The position numbers and the translations under genes are program-made. A DNA stretch of 64,000 nt from Flavobacteriales bacterium (GTDB taxonomy: Bacteria > Bacteroidota > Bacteroidia > Flavobacteriales_F > PHOS-HE28): contig JAHCIA010000001.1 of the NCBI GenBank assembly GCA_026129465.1, positions 2,679,964-2,743,963 on the forward strand, given 5' to 3'. Below the pieces are notes generated by a model that made no database searches, was not told where the DNA came from, and saw nothing but the letters and a program-made list of their open reading frames with translations. This document shows, one piece after another, positions 1 to 10,399 of the stretch (positions are counted from its first letter, which is position 1; the number at the start of each line of letters is the position of its first letter).

Positions 1-2
1 CG

Positions 3-812
3 AAGCCGATCACATTGCTCTACTTCACCGACCCCATCTGCAGCAGCTGCTGGGGCGCGGAGCCGCAGTTGCGCCGCTTGAAGGCCGAGTACGGCGATGC
101 GATCGACATCCAATACCACATGGGCGGTCTGTTGCCTTCGTGGGACGTGTACAACAGCGGCGGCATCGGCAAGCCCAGCGATGTGGCCGGCCACTGGGAC
201 GAGGTGAGCCCGCACTACCGCATGCCCATCATCGGCGATGTGTGGCTGGAGGATCCGTTGCCCAGCAGCTATCCGCCGAGCATCGCCTTCAAAGCCGCCC
301 AGCTGCAGGACCAAGGCAAGGCGCTCGTCTTCCTGCGTCGTCTGCGCGAGCAGGTGCTGGTGGAGAAGAAGAACATCACCAAGTGGCCGGTGATCGCCGA
401 AGCGGCCTCTTTCGCGGGGCTCGATGCCGCACGTCTGCAGAACGACTACAACGGAGCCGCCAACGCGCTCTTCCAGGCGGACCTCACCCTGGCGCGCTCG
501 CTCGGCGTGCGCGGCTTCCCCACCTTCATCTTCAGCAACGAGGCCGGTGAACGGCAACTGGTGTACGGCGCGCGGCCCTATGTGCAGTTCGAGGCGGCGT
601 TGAAGGCGCTGAAGCCGGATGCGAAGCCAGCGGCCGTGCCTGCTTCGCTCCACGACCTGTTCAAGGTGCATCCTTCATGGTGCGCCGAGGAGGTGGCCGT
701 GATGCTGGGCACCACGCACGATGCCGCCGAAGGGATGCTGAAAGCCGCTGAGACCAAGGGCGAACTGCGCGCCGTGCATACACGGAACGGGAGCGTGTGG
801 CATGCCCGATAG
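3..812 (+). CDS. DsbA family / SpxH-FrnE-like thioredoxin-fold protein (5' partial)
   Basis: Thioredoxin-fold oxidoreductase-like protein, probably cytoplasmic because no signal peptide is visible. The N-terminal strand is followed at once by a CSSCW motif, the CxxC active site of the DsbA/FrnE/SpxH group, then a helical insertion, and the cis-Pro region GFPTF near residue 175. The last 55 residues look like a small winged-helix-type tail. The frame is already open at base 3, reading KPITLLYF before the motif, so the true start lies just upstream of the window and the TTG at 15 is probably internal. In Firmicutes SpxH is a ClpXP adaptor; in Bacteroidota the role is not established, so only the fold assignment is firm. 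Confidence 0.8.
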   Translation, partial: KPITLLYFTDPICSSCWGAEPQLRRLKAEYGDAIDIQYHMGGLLPSWDVYNSGGIGKPSDVAGHWDEVSPHYRMPIIGDVWLEDPLPSSYPPSIAFKAAQLQDQGKALVFLRRLREQVLVEKKNITKWPVIAEAASFAGLDAARLQNDYNGAANALFQADLTLARSLGVRGFPTFIFSNEAGERQLVYGARPYVQFEAALKALKPDAKPAAVPASLHDLFKVHPSWCAEEVAVMLGTTHDAAEGMLKAAETKGELRAVHTRNGSVWHAR

Positions 813-830
813 GCAAGTGCTGCTCAGCCC

Positions 831-1220
831 CTACCGGTTGAAGTACTCGATGAAGTACCTGCTCTTGAACAATAGCAGTAGGATCACCACATAGGTCACG
901 AACTCCGATCCCATCGCGATGTACTTCGTCTTGTTGGTCATGTAGCCGAAGGTCTCGATCACGCAGAGCAGCATCATGAAGCTGTAGCCGATCAGCATGA
1001 AGGGTGGCGTCTTGCTCCAATGCGTGAAGTAGCCATAGAGGAAGCCGGCCGAGGCGTACAGCACCACCGACCAGTGCGGGATCAGGATGTAGGTGGGGAA
1101 GTCGGGATTGGAGAAGCGCTTCCAGGGAACGTTCGGTAGGAGCATCTCCATGAAACCGCCGCTCGCCCACAAGAGCAGCGCTGCGTGGATGAGGGCGAGC
1201 AAGTAGCCGAGGTACTGCAT
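831..1220 (-). CDS. Small integral membrane protein, unknown function
   Basis: 129 residues with four hydrophobic segments (about residues 3-24, 48-66, 73-92 and 104-122) and few charged residues, ending in a short basic tail. It starts MQYLGYLLALIHA. I do not recognise a named family. It is convergent with the DsbA-like gene (18 bases between the stop codons) and lies 73 bases downstream of asnS on the same strand, so it may be co-transcribed with asnS. Codon use matches the neighbours, and the membrane topology argues that it is real rather than a shadow. The overlapping longer minus-strand frame to 1170 has no such pattern. Confidence 0.7.
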   Translation of the reverse strand: MQYLGYLLALIHAALLLWASGGFMEMLLPNVPWKRFSNPDFPTYILIPHWSVVLYASAGFLYGYFTHWSKTPPFMLIGYSFMMLLCVIETFGYMTNKTKYIAMGSEFVTYVVILLLLFKSRYFIEYFNR

Positions 1221-1245
1221 GTGCGTTGGGTTTGTTGAAGTTGCT

Positions 1246-1290
1246 CTGAACTCCGCGCCCTTTGCGCCTCCGCGTCTTAGCGGTGCGCCC
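1246..1290. repeat. Short intergenic repeat resembling CCTCCGCGTCTTAGCGGTG-type elements
   Basis: The gap between asnS and the small membrane gene carries CTCCGCGCCCTTTGCGCC followed by TCCGCGTCTTAGCGGTGCG. This is the style of dispersed GCGTCT...GCGGTG intergenic repeat seen in many environmental bacterial genomes. A related element sits at 17113-17227. The assignment rests on pattern memory only; a genome-wide copy count would decide it. Confidence 0.35.
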
Positions 1291-1293
1291 TCC

Positions 1294-2745
<1,452 letters not shown>

Positions 2746-2763
2746 GGAGGGCGTGAGGGCGAA

Positions 2764-2830
2764 AGTGTGCAAAAGTGCGAGGGTGTGAGGGAAGGGCCAA
2801 CTCTTGCACCCCCGCACCCTCTCACCCCCC
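2764..2830. repeat. Low-complexity intergenic repeat between asnS and the P-domain gene
   Basis: A G-rich stretch GTGCGAGGGTGTGAGG (2775-2790) is followed about 20 bases later by a C-rich complementary-looking stretch CCGCACCCTCTCACCCC. Pairing is imperfect and shifted, so it could form an extended hairpin or be a decayed dispersed repeat. It is non-coding and lies just upstream of the asnS start. Confidence 0.3.
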
Positions 2831-2871
2831 AACGCTTCCTCCGCAAAGGAAAGGCGCCGCCGCCATGCCGG

Positions 2872-5800
2872 CTACGGCAACTGCTCCACACGAGAGGCCG
2901 AGGGCACCACCCCGCCGATGTTGCTCAGGATGGGGTCGCGGTCATTGCCACCCCCGGTGTAGCGCACCACGCCATCAAGGTTCACGTCCTCCTTCCGGTA
3001 TTGACCGCTCAATTCATTGCTGGGTATGGTCCCGCCGATGGCCTGCAGGATGGGGTCCCGGTCATTGCCGGCACCGGTGTAAAGCAGGGTGCCATTGAAG
3101 GTGACATCACCGGCCCACAAGGCCCGCGCGGGGCCCATGGCCTTCCGGGCATTGGTGCCGAAGGTGGCCGTGGCCGGGTCGGTGAAGTCCACCAGGATGG
3201 CGAATTCGTTGAGGAGCTGGGTTTCGCCGGTCATCACACCCAAGTGGTTGCGGTGGCGAACCGCCACATGGTAACTGCCCTCCGCTACCGGGAAGGTGAT
3301 GTTGGAGAGGCCGTCCATGTCGTACACGTAGCCGTTGCGCTTCAGCAAGGCGGGCTTGCTGGCCACCACTTGCGCTGGGCTCACGGCGTTGCGCAATTCC
3401 ACCACCACCCAGTCCACCACGGCGTTGTTGCCGGTAACGGCCAATACGGCCGGCGTGGTGGTGGCCTGGTAGGGGCCGGTGAACGTATAGCCCAGCGCGG
3501 TATAGGGCTCGTTCAGGGGCACCAGGCCCTGGCTTCTCAACGCGTCGCCCATCAGGGTGCCGCTCTCGTTCAGTGGGCCCTCGAGGAACACCCTCGGCTG
3601 CATCGCGATCGGGGGTATGTTCAGTGCTGGGATCAGGCACCAGCTGTTCAATGTACCCTGGTCCTGCGTGGCCACGTCCTGCACGCGCAAGGTCCAGGTG
3701 CCCTGGAAGATCTGGCCGTTGAAGGCGGCCAGAGCATTGTCCGGGATGGCGAAGAGGTTGATCAAAGGGCAGGTGCCTCCCACCGGGCCATTCAACCCGG
3801 TGTCATCGAACTCCACGCGGATGTCATCGGCATTGCCGCACTTGGCCGTGGCGATCAACTGCACGATGGTGCCCTGCGGACTCTCCAGCGAGATGCGCAG
3901 GTCGGCCACCCAGGTGTGGGTGATGTCCACATACACATTCAGGTCGGTGATGGTGGCGCCGTTCTGGGCCGGCACCACGATCGTGTTGGATACGGTGGTG
4001 TTGTCCAGGATCACCGTGGTGGTGGTGGACGCGAACGAGGAGCAGGCCTCGCCCGGGTCCACACAGCTGCCGCCAACATCGGCCAGGGCCACGTTGCAAC
4101 TGGGGAATGCATCATGCACGAGCAGCACATCCACCAAGGTGCCCGAGGGGTAAGGGCCGAAGGGGCCGTACATGCCGATGGCGCCGGCCGCGCCCACTGT
4201 GGCAGGTGGCTGCGGCCCCATGCCGTCCGGGTCGATCAGGATGGCGATCGTACCGGCCGTGCCCATGGAGGAAATGTCCACGTACACCTGGTATTGCGTG
4301 GGGTCCTGGCAGGTGAATGAGGCCGTGGCCTCTGGCGGGAAGCACTCGGGCGCTGCGAGCGAGAAATTGAAGATCCTCGTACTCCACTGTGTGCTCGTAT
4401 TGAACATCGCCGTGCCCCAGAAGTCACCGGTGGCGGGGTCCACATCCAGCGAGTTGTAATCGCCATAGCGGTTGCTGCTGTTGTGGCTGGTGCCCGCCAC
4501 GATGCTCGTTTCCGCGAAGGTCATCTGCCCCAGGGGGTCCCCCGCCAGCCTGCCGGTGTAGCGTATGGAAGGGTTGACCGAACCGCTGGCCACGTTGTAG
4601 GCCAGCGCGATGTCGCCTGCCGCATTGATGGCGATGCCAGCCATCCAGCGGTTGGTGGCATTGGGCGAGTACGTGCCTTGCTGGTGGATGGCCCAGGGGT
4701 TGGCCACGGCCGTGCGGCGCAGTTCGTACCAACGCACCCCATGCCGGTCGGTGTTGTTCACGTCCGTCACGTGGTTGGCCACGATGGTCTCGTGTGTGCC
4801 GAAGTTGCGGTAGATCACCCGGTTCATCAGCACTTCGCGCAGGGGGTCCAGGCGCGTGGACGTGTTCGGCTGGGGCACACAGGCGAATGCGAGGTAGCCG
4901 CACAGCTCGGTATCGAAGGGCTGGGTGAGCAGGAAGGTGGGTCCGGCCATCACCGAATTGGCGGGTGTGGTGAAATTCACCGTGAGTGTCCACATCTCCA
5001 GGCGGTCGGCGGGAATGGACGCGCTCCAGGCATCGTCGGCCATGCGCATGAACATGGCGGGCGCGTTGGCGGGTGGGGCGGGTCCGCCATCATGTGTCAC
5101 CGGGGTGCAGGCCTGGAAGCCGATGATGGGGTAGCTGGGTACGGAAAAGCGCTGGGCCGTGGCGCTGAGCCCCTGTAACATGCGGGTGCGGTCCAGGGCG
5201 TAGGTGGCCGGTCCCCCCGATTCATTGGTGGTGATCAGGTACAGGTTGTTCCACACGGCGTATTTGGGGTAGTCCGGGAAACTGGGTGCCTGGAAGCTGT
5301 AGGCGTACCAGCTGCCAGTGGGGTCGGGCGTGGTGCTCACGGCCACGATCATGCGATTGCCGCTGGTGGCGAACTCGCTCATCAACCAGCGGTCGGCGAG
5401 GGCGTCGTAGAGCACGATCGGGTCGCCCAACCCGTTGTAATTGAAGCCCGCGCCGATGGCGTTGACGAAGTTGTCCATGTACGTCTGCGCCCCCAAGGGG
5501 GTCCCATTCTTGTCGTAGATGCGGAAGTAGGCGCCAGAACCGCCGTTGATCATCTGGATCACGTGGTTGGGCCCCACGTCCAGGCAGGGGTCGGCCGGGT
5601 TCACGCTGGTGAAGCCCTGTCCGTTGATGGACAGTTTCATCGCCTCGCCCTCCTGGCGGAAGCCGTCCTTGTTCTGCCACACGGGATCGTTCCCGGCAGG
5701 CAGGGCCTTGTCCACCACGGCCTGGTGCAGCCGCACGGGCTTCACACCTCCCGGATAGCCCTTGTCGATGAGCACACCTTTTTCGTCCCGGCTGGGGATG

Positions 5801-5958
5801 TTCTCGAACACCTGGGTGCTGTCCCAGTCCCGGTAGGGCATGGTCTCGCCGAGGAAGAGCATTTGTTGCACTTCAGCGTTGCGGATCTCGGTGTATTCCT
5901 GTGCCTGGAGCAGGAGAACTGACATGAGCAGAGGCGGAGCGACAAGGCGACGGAGCAT
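2872..5958 (-). CDS. Secreted proprotein-convertase P-domain protein with C-terminal dockerin-like repeats
   Basis: 1028 residues. The start is set at ATG 5958 because the next 20 residues (MLRRLVAPPLLMSVLLLQAQ) form a clean signal peptide; the longer frame to 6084 adds an unrelated tail. Residues about 100-560 look like a beta-rich region with repeated GDYNSLDVDPATGDFWG-type motifs. About 645-778 is a proprotein convertase P-domain (DLRISLESPQG, GTWTLRVQD). The last 80 residues hold two copies of a GDVTFNGTLLYTGAGNDRDPIL-type unit, the second reading EDVNLDGVVRYTGGGNDRDPIL, with a DxNxDG calcium-loop pattern like dockerin/EF repeats. No clear T9SS C-terminal domain is present, so the export route beyond the inner membrane is uncertain. 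Function unknown; probably an extracellular adhesin or enzyme accessory. Confidence 0.8.
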   Translation of the reverse strand: MLRRLVAPPLLMSVLLLQAQEYTEIRNAEVQQMLFLGETMPYRDWDSTQVFENIPSRDEKGVLIDKGYPGGVKPVRLHQAVVDKALPAGNDPVWQNKDGFRQEGEAMKLSINGQGFTSVNPADPCLDVGPNHVIQMINGGSGAYFRIYDKNGTPLGAQTYMDNFVNAIGAGFNYNGLGDPIVLYDALADRWLMSEFATSGNRMIVAVSTTPDPTGSWYAYSFQAPSFPDYPKYAVWNNLYLITTNESGGPATYALDRTRMLQGLSATAQRFSVPSYPIIGFQACTPVTHDGGPAPPANAPAMFMRMADDAWSASIPADRLEMWTLTVNFTTPANSVMAGPTFLLTQPFDTELCGYLAFACVPQPNTSTRLDPLREVLMNRVIYRNFGTHETIVANHVTDVNNTDRHGVRWYELRRTAVANPWAIHQQGTYSPNATNRWMAGIAINAAGDIALAYNVASGSVNPSIRYTGRLAGDPLGQMTFAETSIVAGTSHNSSNRYGDYNSLDVDPATGDFWGTAMFNTSTQWSTRIFNFSLAAPECFPPEATASFTCQDPTQYQVYVDISSMGTAGTIAILIDPDGMGPQPPATVGAAGAIGMYGPFGPYPSGTLVDVLLVHDAFPSCNVALADVGGSCVDPGEACSSFASTTTTVILDNTTVSNTIVVPAQNGATITDLNVYVDITHTWVADLRISLESPQGTIVQLIATAKCGNADDIRVEFDDTGLNGPVGGTCPLINLFAIPDNALAAFNGQIFQGTWTLRVQDVATQDQGTLNSWCLIPALNIPPIAMQPRVFLEGPLNESGTLMGDALRSQGLVPLNEPYTALGYTFTGPYQATTTPAVLAVTGNNAVVDWVVVELRNAVSPAQVVASKPALLKRNGYVYDMDGLSNITFPVAEGSYHVAVRHRNHLGVMTGETQLLNEFAILVDFTDPATATFGTNARKAMGPARALWAGDVTFNGTLLYTGAGNDRDPILQAIGGTIPSNELSGQYRKEDVNLDGVVRYTGGGNDRDPILSNIGGVVPSASRVEQLP

Positions 5959-6178
5959 GATGCGGGAAAACTGCTGGCGGGATGGATGGTTCGCGAAAGT
6001 CGTGTATCGTCCTCGTTCAGCGCCAGCCCCGGGCCGGCGGCAAACGGCCCAATGCTGGGAAAGCCACCGGGGACAGGAAGCCACGGAGGCCAGGCGGCCA
6101 GATCATTCAAAGGCCAACGCGATCGCCGACAACGGAACGAAGGCGAAGGCTGCACCCGTTGGAGTATGAAGCGGACCG

Positions 6179-9100
6179 TTAGCGCAACAGCGGCACGCGG
6201 AAGGTCGCCTGCCGTCCGTCATGTGCGAGCCGCACCAGCCATACGCCAGGCGCGATGCCGCCCGCGGGCACGATGATCCGGCCCGACACGGCCGGATGAC
6301 CTTGGGCATACCACACACGACCCGTGGCATCGATCACCTCGATATCGAGCAGGCCGCCCTCGAAGCCGTGCTCCACGACGAAGCTCTCCTGCGCGCCCCA
6401 GACCCGTATGGCCACATCTCCCAACGAACCCACGTCCGTGGTGAAGGTCACATCCACTGTGGTGCTGATGCTGGTGCTGCAATCACCCAACGTAGCGGTC
6501 AGTGTCACGGTGTAGATGCCCGGCAGGGTGTAGGTGTGTTCGGGTTCCGCTTCGGTGCTGGTGGTGCCATCGCCGAAGTCCCACAGGAAGGTGGCGTTCG
6601 CCGTGGCGGTGCCGGTGAATTGCACGGCTTCATTGACCAGCACCGTACCGGGTGCCATGATCGCCGCCTCCACGGCTTCTCCGTTGTTCTGGATCGTGAA
6701 GTCTTGGGACACCTCGGCGCAGATCGAGGCGGGGGAGGTCACACGTACGGTGTATCCACCTTCGGCGATGCCGTTGCATACCACCGTGCCGCTCACCCCC
6801 GGTTGCTCCAGAAGCACCATGCCCTCCAGCGTGGTCCAGGTCACATCCACCGGCCCGGCGCCCACATCCACGGAGGCGCTGCCGCTCATGGGGCCGCAAG
6901 TGCCGTCCTCCGCCAGGAGCGCCAGGGGTGCCGTAGCGTGCAGCATAAAGCGCGTCTGGAAGGTCTGTGAAGGCGTATGCGTGAAACTGTATTGCGCGCC
7001 ATCGGTCACCACGGTGAGGCTGCCAGTGACGAGATCTTCCAGCCACATGCAGCTCAACACGGTGTTGGCCACCTGCATGGTGACCACCGAGTTACCGTTC
7101 ACTTTCGTCCGCACGGCCACCGGTATCGAAATGTCCGCATCGTAACTGCCATAACGGTTCACCATCAGCGCTTCACCGGTGGTGGCCAGGGTGGCGATGC
7201 TTGGCGCCTGCTGGTGTGCGAAGTCCATTTTCAGCACATCGTCGGTTTCGAAGGATGGGCCGCCTGGGCCGAAATACACCAGCGTCTGGTCGGAGAAGTT
7301 GTTGGCGGACCCTGTGATCCCGAGCCGCACCAAGGGGATGGATGAGAAGCTGCTGCCGCCGAACACGCCGCCCTCGTTGCCGGCCACCTTCGCGCTCTCG
7401 TCCACCGTGGCGCTGGCGCCGGGTGCCGTGGCCTTCAGCCAGAAGCCCTGAGAGCTGGCGATGGTGCCGTTGAGCACGTCCTCTGGTACACTGGCGCTGC
7501 CATCCCAGTGGGCCATGTTGCCCGAGGCGGGATCGTACACGTAGTATTCATTGTTCACGTCCACGCGTGTGATGGCGCTGAACGCGATCGGACTGGGCAG
7601 CGGGTTGCTCACCAGGTTCCAGCCGTCGAGGGTCGGTTCGCCCCGGTCGGTGTAGCTCACCTGCAAGGGGATGGGTGCCACCGCGATGGTGGGTGGGCCT
7701 TTCAGATCGATCGTGAAAGCCGCTGTGCCGGTGAGCGCATCGCCACACCACACCGCGAAGCCTTTGCCGGGGGTGAGTGGGTCGGTACTCGTGACGCCGC
7801 TGGTGCCCTGCGCCAAACTGGTGCCCTGCACGGTGGGCTCATCGTGCTGGCGGATGCTCGGCCACAGGTCGCCGCTGCCCACGGGGTTGTCGAAGTTGGG
7901 ATAGTGCGATCCCGGATAACCCGCCGTGATGAAGTCATCGTGCCAATGCACCACCTGCCTTCCTTGCACCGCACTGCCCAACAGCCGCCAATTGGTGGCA
8001 CCCGCAGGGATGTACCGCTCCATGGTCAGGTCGCCGGTGAAGGTGGCTGTGGACGGCACCGCGTCCAATCGACCGGTACCGGTGATGTTGCTCAGCAGGG
8101 TGAGGAGTCCGGCGCCAGCATGTATGACCGCGTTCTCCTCCAGCCGCAGGGTGCCTTGGATGCGCAGGGGGGAATTCAACGTGGTACCGCCCGGCGTGCC
8201 GATGTGCAGGTCCCACAGGGTCTGCGCCGCGAGCCCGTGCATGTTCGCCGCGGCACCGATCAATGCCAATCGGCTATCCGCTTCAGCGGTCACGGATCCG
8301 TCCAGTTGCACCTGGTCGCCATGCACCGTGAATGTGCTGTTCACCTCCAGTTCCAGTGTACCGCCGGGGTTCACGGCAAGGTCATCCACGTCCACACCGC
8401 CGTCGAGCATCACTGCATGGCCGGCCTGCACCACCATGGTGGCGGTAGGCGTGAAGGTGGCCGGACCCGGAGAACCGGCGGGCACCACGTCCCAGATCGG
8501 ATCGGACACAAAGCCGCTCGCCTGGCTGTAATAGGTCACCTGGTCCACCTTGCTCACACAAATGGTGAAGCCGCCATGCGTCGTCATGCTGTATACCTGC
8601 AGCCAATAGGTCGTGTTCGTTGAAGTGGCGAAGGTGTGCAACAGGCCGTCGGCGCAATACACCACGTTGCCGCCGCAACCATCCCAGACCTGTAGTCCGA
8701 GGTCCACCGCACCCGCCTCGCCGAGCCACACGCTCACCAGGGTCGCATCGCCGGAGTCCACGCGGTACCAGACGTCGGGATGGTTCTGACCGGTGCAGCC
8801 GATCGTGGCGCTGGATGTGGCGCCTGATGTTGTGCCCGTGGTGGACAGCATGGGGCAATCGCCCGGAGCGCGCAGTTGCAAAACCACCGCGTTCACACAT
8901 TCGTCGTGCGTGATCACCGTGAAGGGACGCGACTCGGCGATGCCCCATGGACCATCGCCGGACTTGAAGCGGATCGACAGCACGTGCGGCCCAAGGGCCA
9001 GGGCCGACGCATCGGCCAGGAAGCTGATGTCCACGGTATCACCCGGCAGAAGCGCGATGGGAGTGCCATTGCCCACGCCGGGATCCGCGTTGAAGAAGTA

Positions 9101-10375
9101 CTCGGCCGACACGATCGGACCGGCGGGATCGTTCACCACGGCGCTATACACGAACACCGTCCGCGAGTCGGCGATGCCCCACTTGCCATCAATGTCCTTG
9201 AAGCGGACACTGACGATGTGGAACCCTGACGAAAGCGATGAGGCATCGATGTCGAGCAGGATGTTGGCCACATTGCCGGGCCCGGGGACCAAAGCGGTGG
9301 CCGTGCCATTGCCCACGCCGGGGTCGGTATCGATGAAGTATTCCGCTGCGACGAGCTGCCCGGCGGGATCGTTGACCACCGTGCTGAACACATACACGGG
9401 TCGCGACTCGGCGATGCCCCACTTGCCCGCTACGTCCTTGAAGCGCACGCTGAGGGTGTGGAATCCTGCCGAAAGCGAGGAAGCGTCAACGTCGAGCAGG
9501 ATGTTGGCCACATTGCCGGGCCCGGGGACCAGCGCGGTGGCCGTGCCGTTGCCCACACCGGGGTCGGTATCAATGAAGTATTCCGCTGCGACGAGCTGCC
9601 CGGCGGGATCGTTGACCACCGTACTGTACACGTACACGGGTCGCGACTCTGAGATGCCCCACTTGCCCGCTACGTCCTTGAAGCGCACGCTGAGGGTGTG
9701 GAATCCTGCCGAAAGCGAGGAAGCGTCAACGTCGAGCAGGATGTTGGCCACATTGCCGGGCCCGGGGACAAGCGCGGTGGCCGTGCCGTTGCCCACGCCG
9801 GGGTCGGAATCGATGAAGTATTCCGCTGCGACGAGTTGACCGGCGGGGTCGTTCGTCACCGCACTGTACACGAATACAGGGCGGGATCCTGCGATGCCCC
9901 ACTTGCCATCGGCATCCTTGAAGCGAACGCTGAGCGTGTGGAAGCCGACCGACAAGGCGGAGGCATCAATGTCGAGCAGGATGTTGGCCACGTCGCCCGG
10001 GCCAGGGATCAAGGTGGCCGCCGTGCCATTGCCCACGCCGGGGTCGTTGTCCACGAAGTACTCGGCGGCCGCGAGTGGGCTGGCGGGATCATTGGCCACG
10101 GAACCATACACGAATGCCGGCCGCGACTCGGCTATGCCCCATACGCCCGCGTTGTCCTTGAAGCGCAGGCTGATGGTGTGGAAGCCCGTGGCCACCGAAG
10201 TGGAGAGGGCGGTGGTGACCACGTCGCCAGGCCCCGAGGTCAGGCCGATCGCGGTGCCATTGCCCACGCCCGGGTCACTGTCCACGAAGAACTCCGCAGC
10301 GGTCAGCTGGGCGCGGACGTCAGCAATGGCCAGCAGGCCAAAGGAAAGACAAGCCAGGAGCGCTCGCATCATCAC
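6179..10375 (-). CDS. Giant T9SS-secreted protein with six 80-residue DPGVGNGT repeats, PKD domain and sorting domain
   Basis: 1398 residues, exported surface or secreted protein. Signal peptide about 1-22 (MMMRALLACLSFGLLAIADVR, then AQ). Residues about 23-500 are six tandem units of about 80 residues with the signature AEYF(I/V)DxDPGVGNGT ... FHTLSVRFKDxxGKWGI. A PPC-like beta domain (HDECVNAVVLQL start) and a long beta-rich region with a TNWRLLGS motif follow. A PKD domain (FLWDFGDGTTS, about 1238-1312) comes next, and the last 75 residues have the strand pattern of a type A T9SS sorting domain. It lies 24 bases downstream of the beta-helix gene and probably shares its transcript. A short paralogue with the same repeat and tail is at 29788. 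The role of the repeat is unknown to me; exposure at the cell surface is inferred. Confidence 0.85.
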   Translation of the reverse strand: MMMRALLACLSFGLLAIADVRAQLTAAEFFVDSDPGVGNGTAIGLTSGPGDVVTTALSTSVATGFHTISLRFKDNAGVWGIAESRPAFVYGSVANDPASPLAAAEYFVDNDPGVGNGTAATLIPGPGDVANILLDIDASALSVGFHTLSVRFKDADGKWGIAGSRPVFVYSAVTNDPAGQLVAAEYFIDSDPGVGNGTATALVPGPGNVANILLDVDASSLSAGFHTLSVRFKDVAGKWGISESRPVYVYSTVVNDPAGQLVAAEYFIDTDPGVGNGTATALVPGPGNVANILLDVDASSLSAGFHTLSVRFKDVAGKWGIAESRPVYVFSTVVNDPAGQLVAAEYFIDTDPGVGNGTATALVPGPGNVANILLDIDASSLSSGFHIVSVRFKDIDGKWGIADSRTVFVYSAVVNDPAGPIVSAEYFFNADPGVGNGTPIALLPGDTVDISFLADASALALGPHVLSIRFKSGDGPWGIAESRPFTVITHDECVNAVVLQLRAPGDCPMLSTTGTTSGATSSATIGCTGQNHPDVWYRVDSGDATLVSVWLGEAGAVDLGLQVWDGCGGNVVYCADGLLHTFATSTNTTYWLQVYSMTTHGGFTICVSKVDQVTYYSQASGFVSDPIWDVVPAGSPGPATFTPTATMVVQAGHAVMLDGGVDVDDLAVNPGGTLELEVNSTFTVHGDQVQLDGSVTAEADSRLALIGAAANMHGLAAQTLWDLHIGTPGGTTLNSPLRIQGTLRLEENAVIHAGAGLLTLLSNITGTGRLDAVPSTATFTGDLTMERYIPAGATNWRLLGSAVQGRQVVHWHDDFITAGYPGSHYPNFDNPVGSGDLWPSIRQHDEPTVQGTSLAQGTSGVTSTDPLTPGKGFAVWCGDALTGTAAFTIDLKGPPTIAVAPIPLQVSYTDRGEPTLDGWNLVSNPLPSPIAFSAITRVDVNNEYYVYDPASGNMAHWDGSASVPEDVLNGTIASSQGFWLKATAPGASATVDESAKVAGNEGGVFGGSSFSSIPLVRLGITGSANNFSDQTLVYFGPGGPSFETDDVLKMDFAHQQAPSIATLATTGEALMVNRYGSYDADISIPVAVRTKVNGNSVVTMQVANTVLSCMWLEDLVTGSLTVVTDGAQYSFTHTPSQTFQTRFMLHATAPLALLAEDGTCGPMSGSASVDVGAGPVDVTWTTLEGMVLLEQPGVSGTVVCNGIAEGGYTVRVTSPASICAEVSQDFTIQNNGEAVEAAIMAPGTVLVNEAVQFTGTATANATFLWDFGDGTTSTEAEPEHTYTLPGIYTVTLTATLGDCSTSISTTVDVTFTTDVGSLGDVAIRVWGAQESFVVEHGFEGGLLDIEVIDATGRVWYAQGHPAVSGRIIVPAGGIAPGVWLVRLAHDGRQATFRVPLLR
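8910..10309 (-). repeat. Tandem 240-bp coding repeats (six units)
   Basis: Six in-frame units of 240 bp encode the DPGVGNGT domains. The central units are nearly identical at DNA level: bases 9421-9480 and 9661-9720 are the same over 60 positions, and 9481-9540 and 9721-9780 differ at one base visible to me. The outer units have diverged. Identical cores with diverged edges point to recent unit duplication or gene conversion, so copy number may vary between strains. Confidence 0.9.
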
Positions 10376-10399
10376 ACGGTCAGCGGATGGGAGCTTTCC

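Noticed and set aside
8910-10309. Regular repeats suggestive of CRISPR
   Set aside because: The 240-bp units are coding, in frame, and have no short repeat-spacer alternation.
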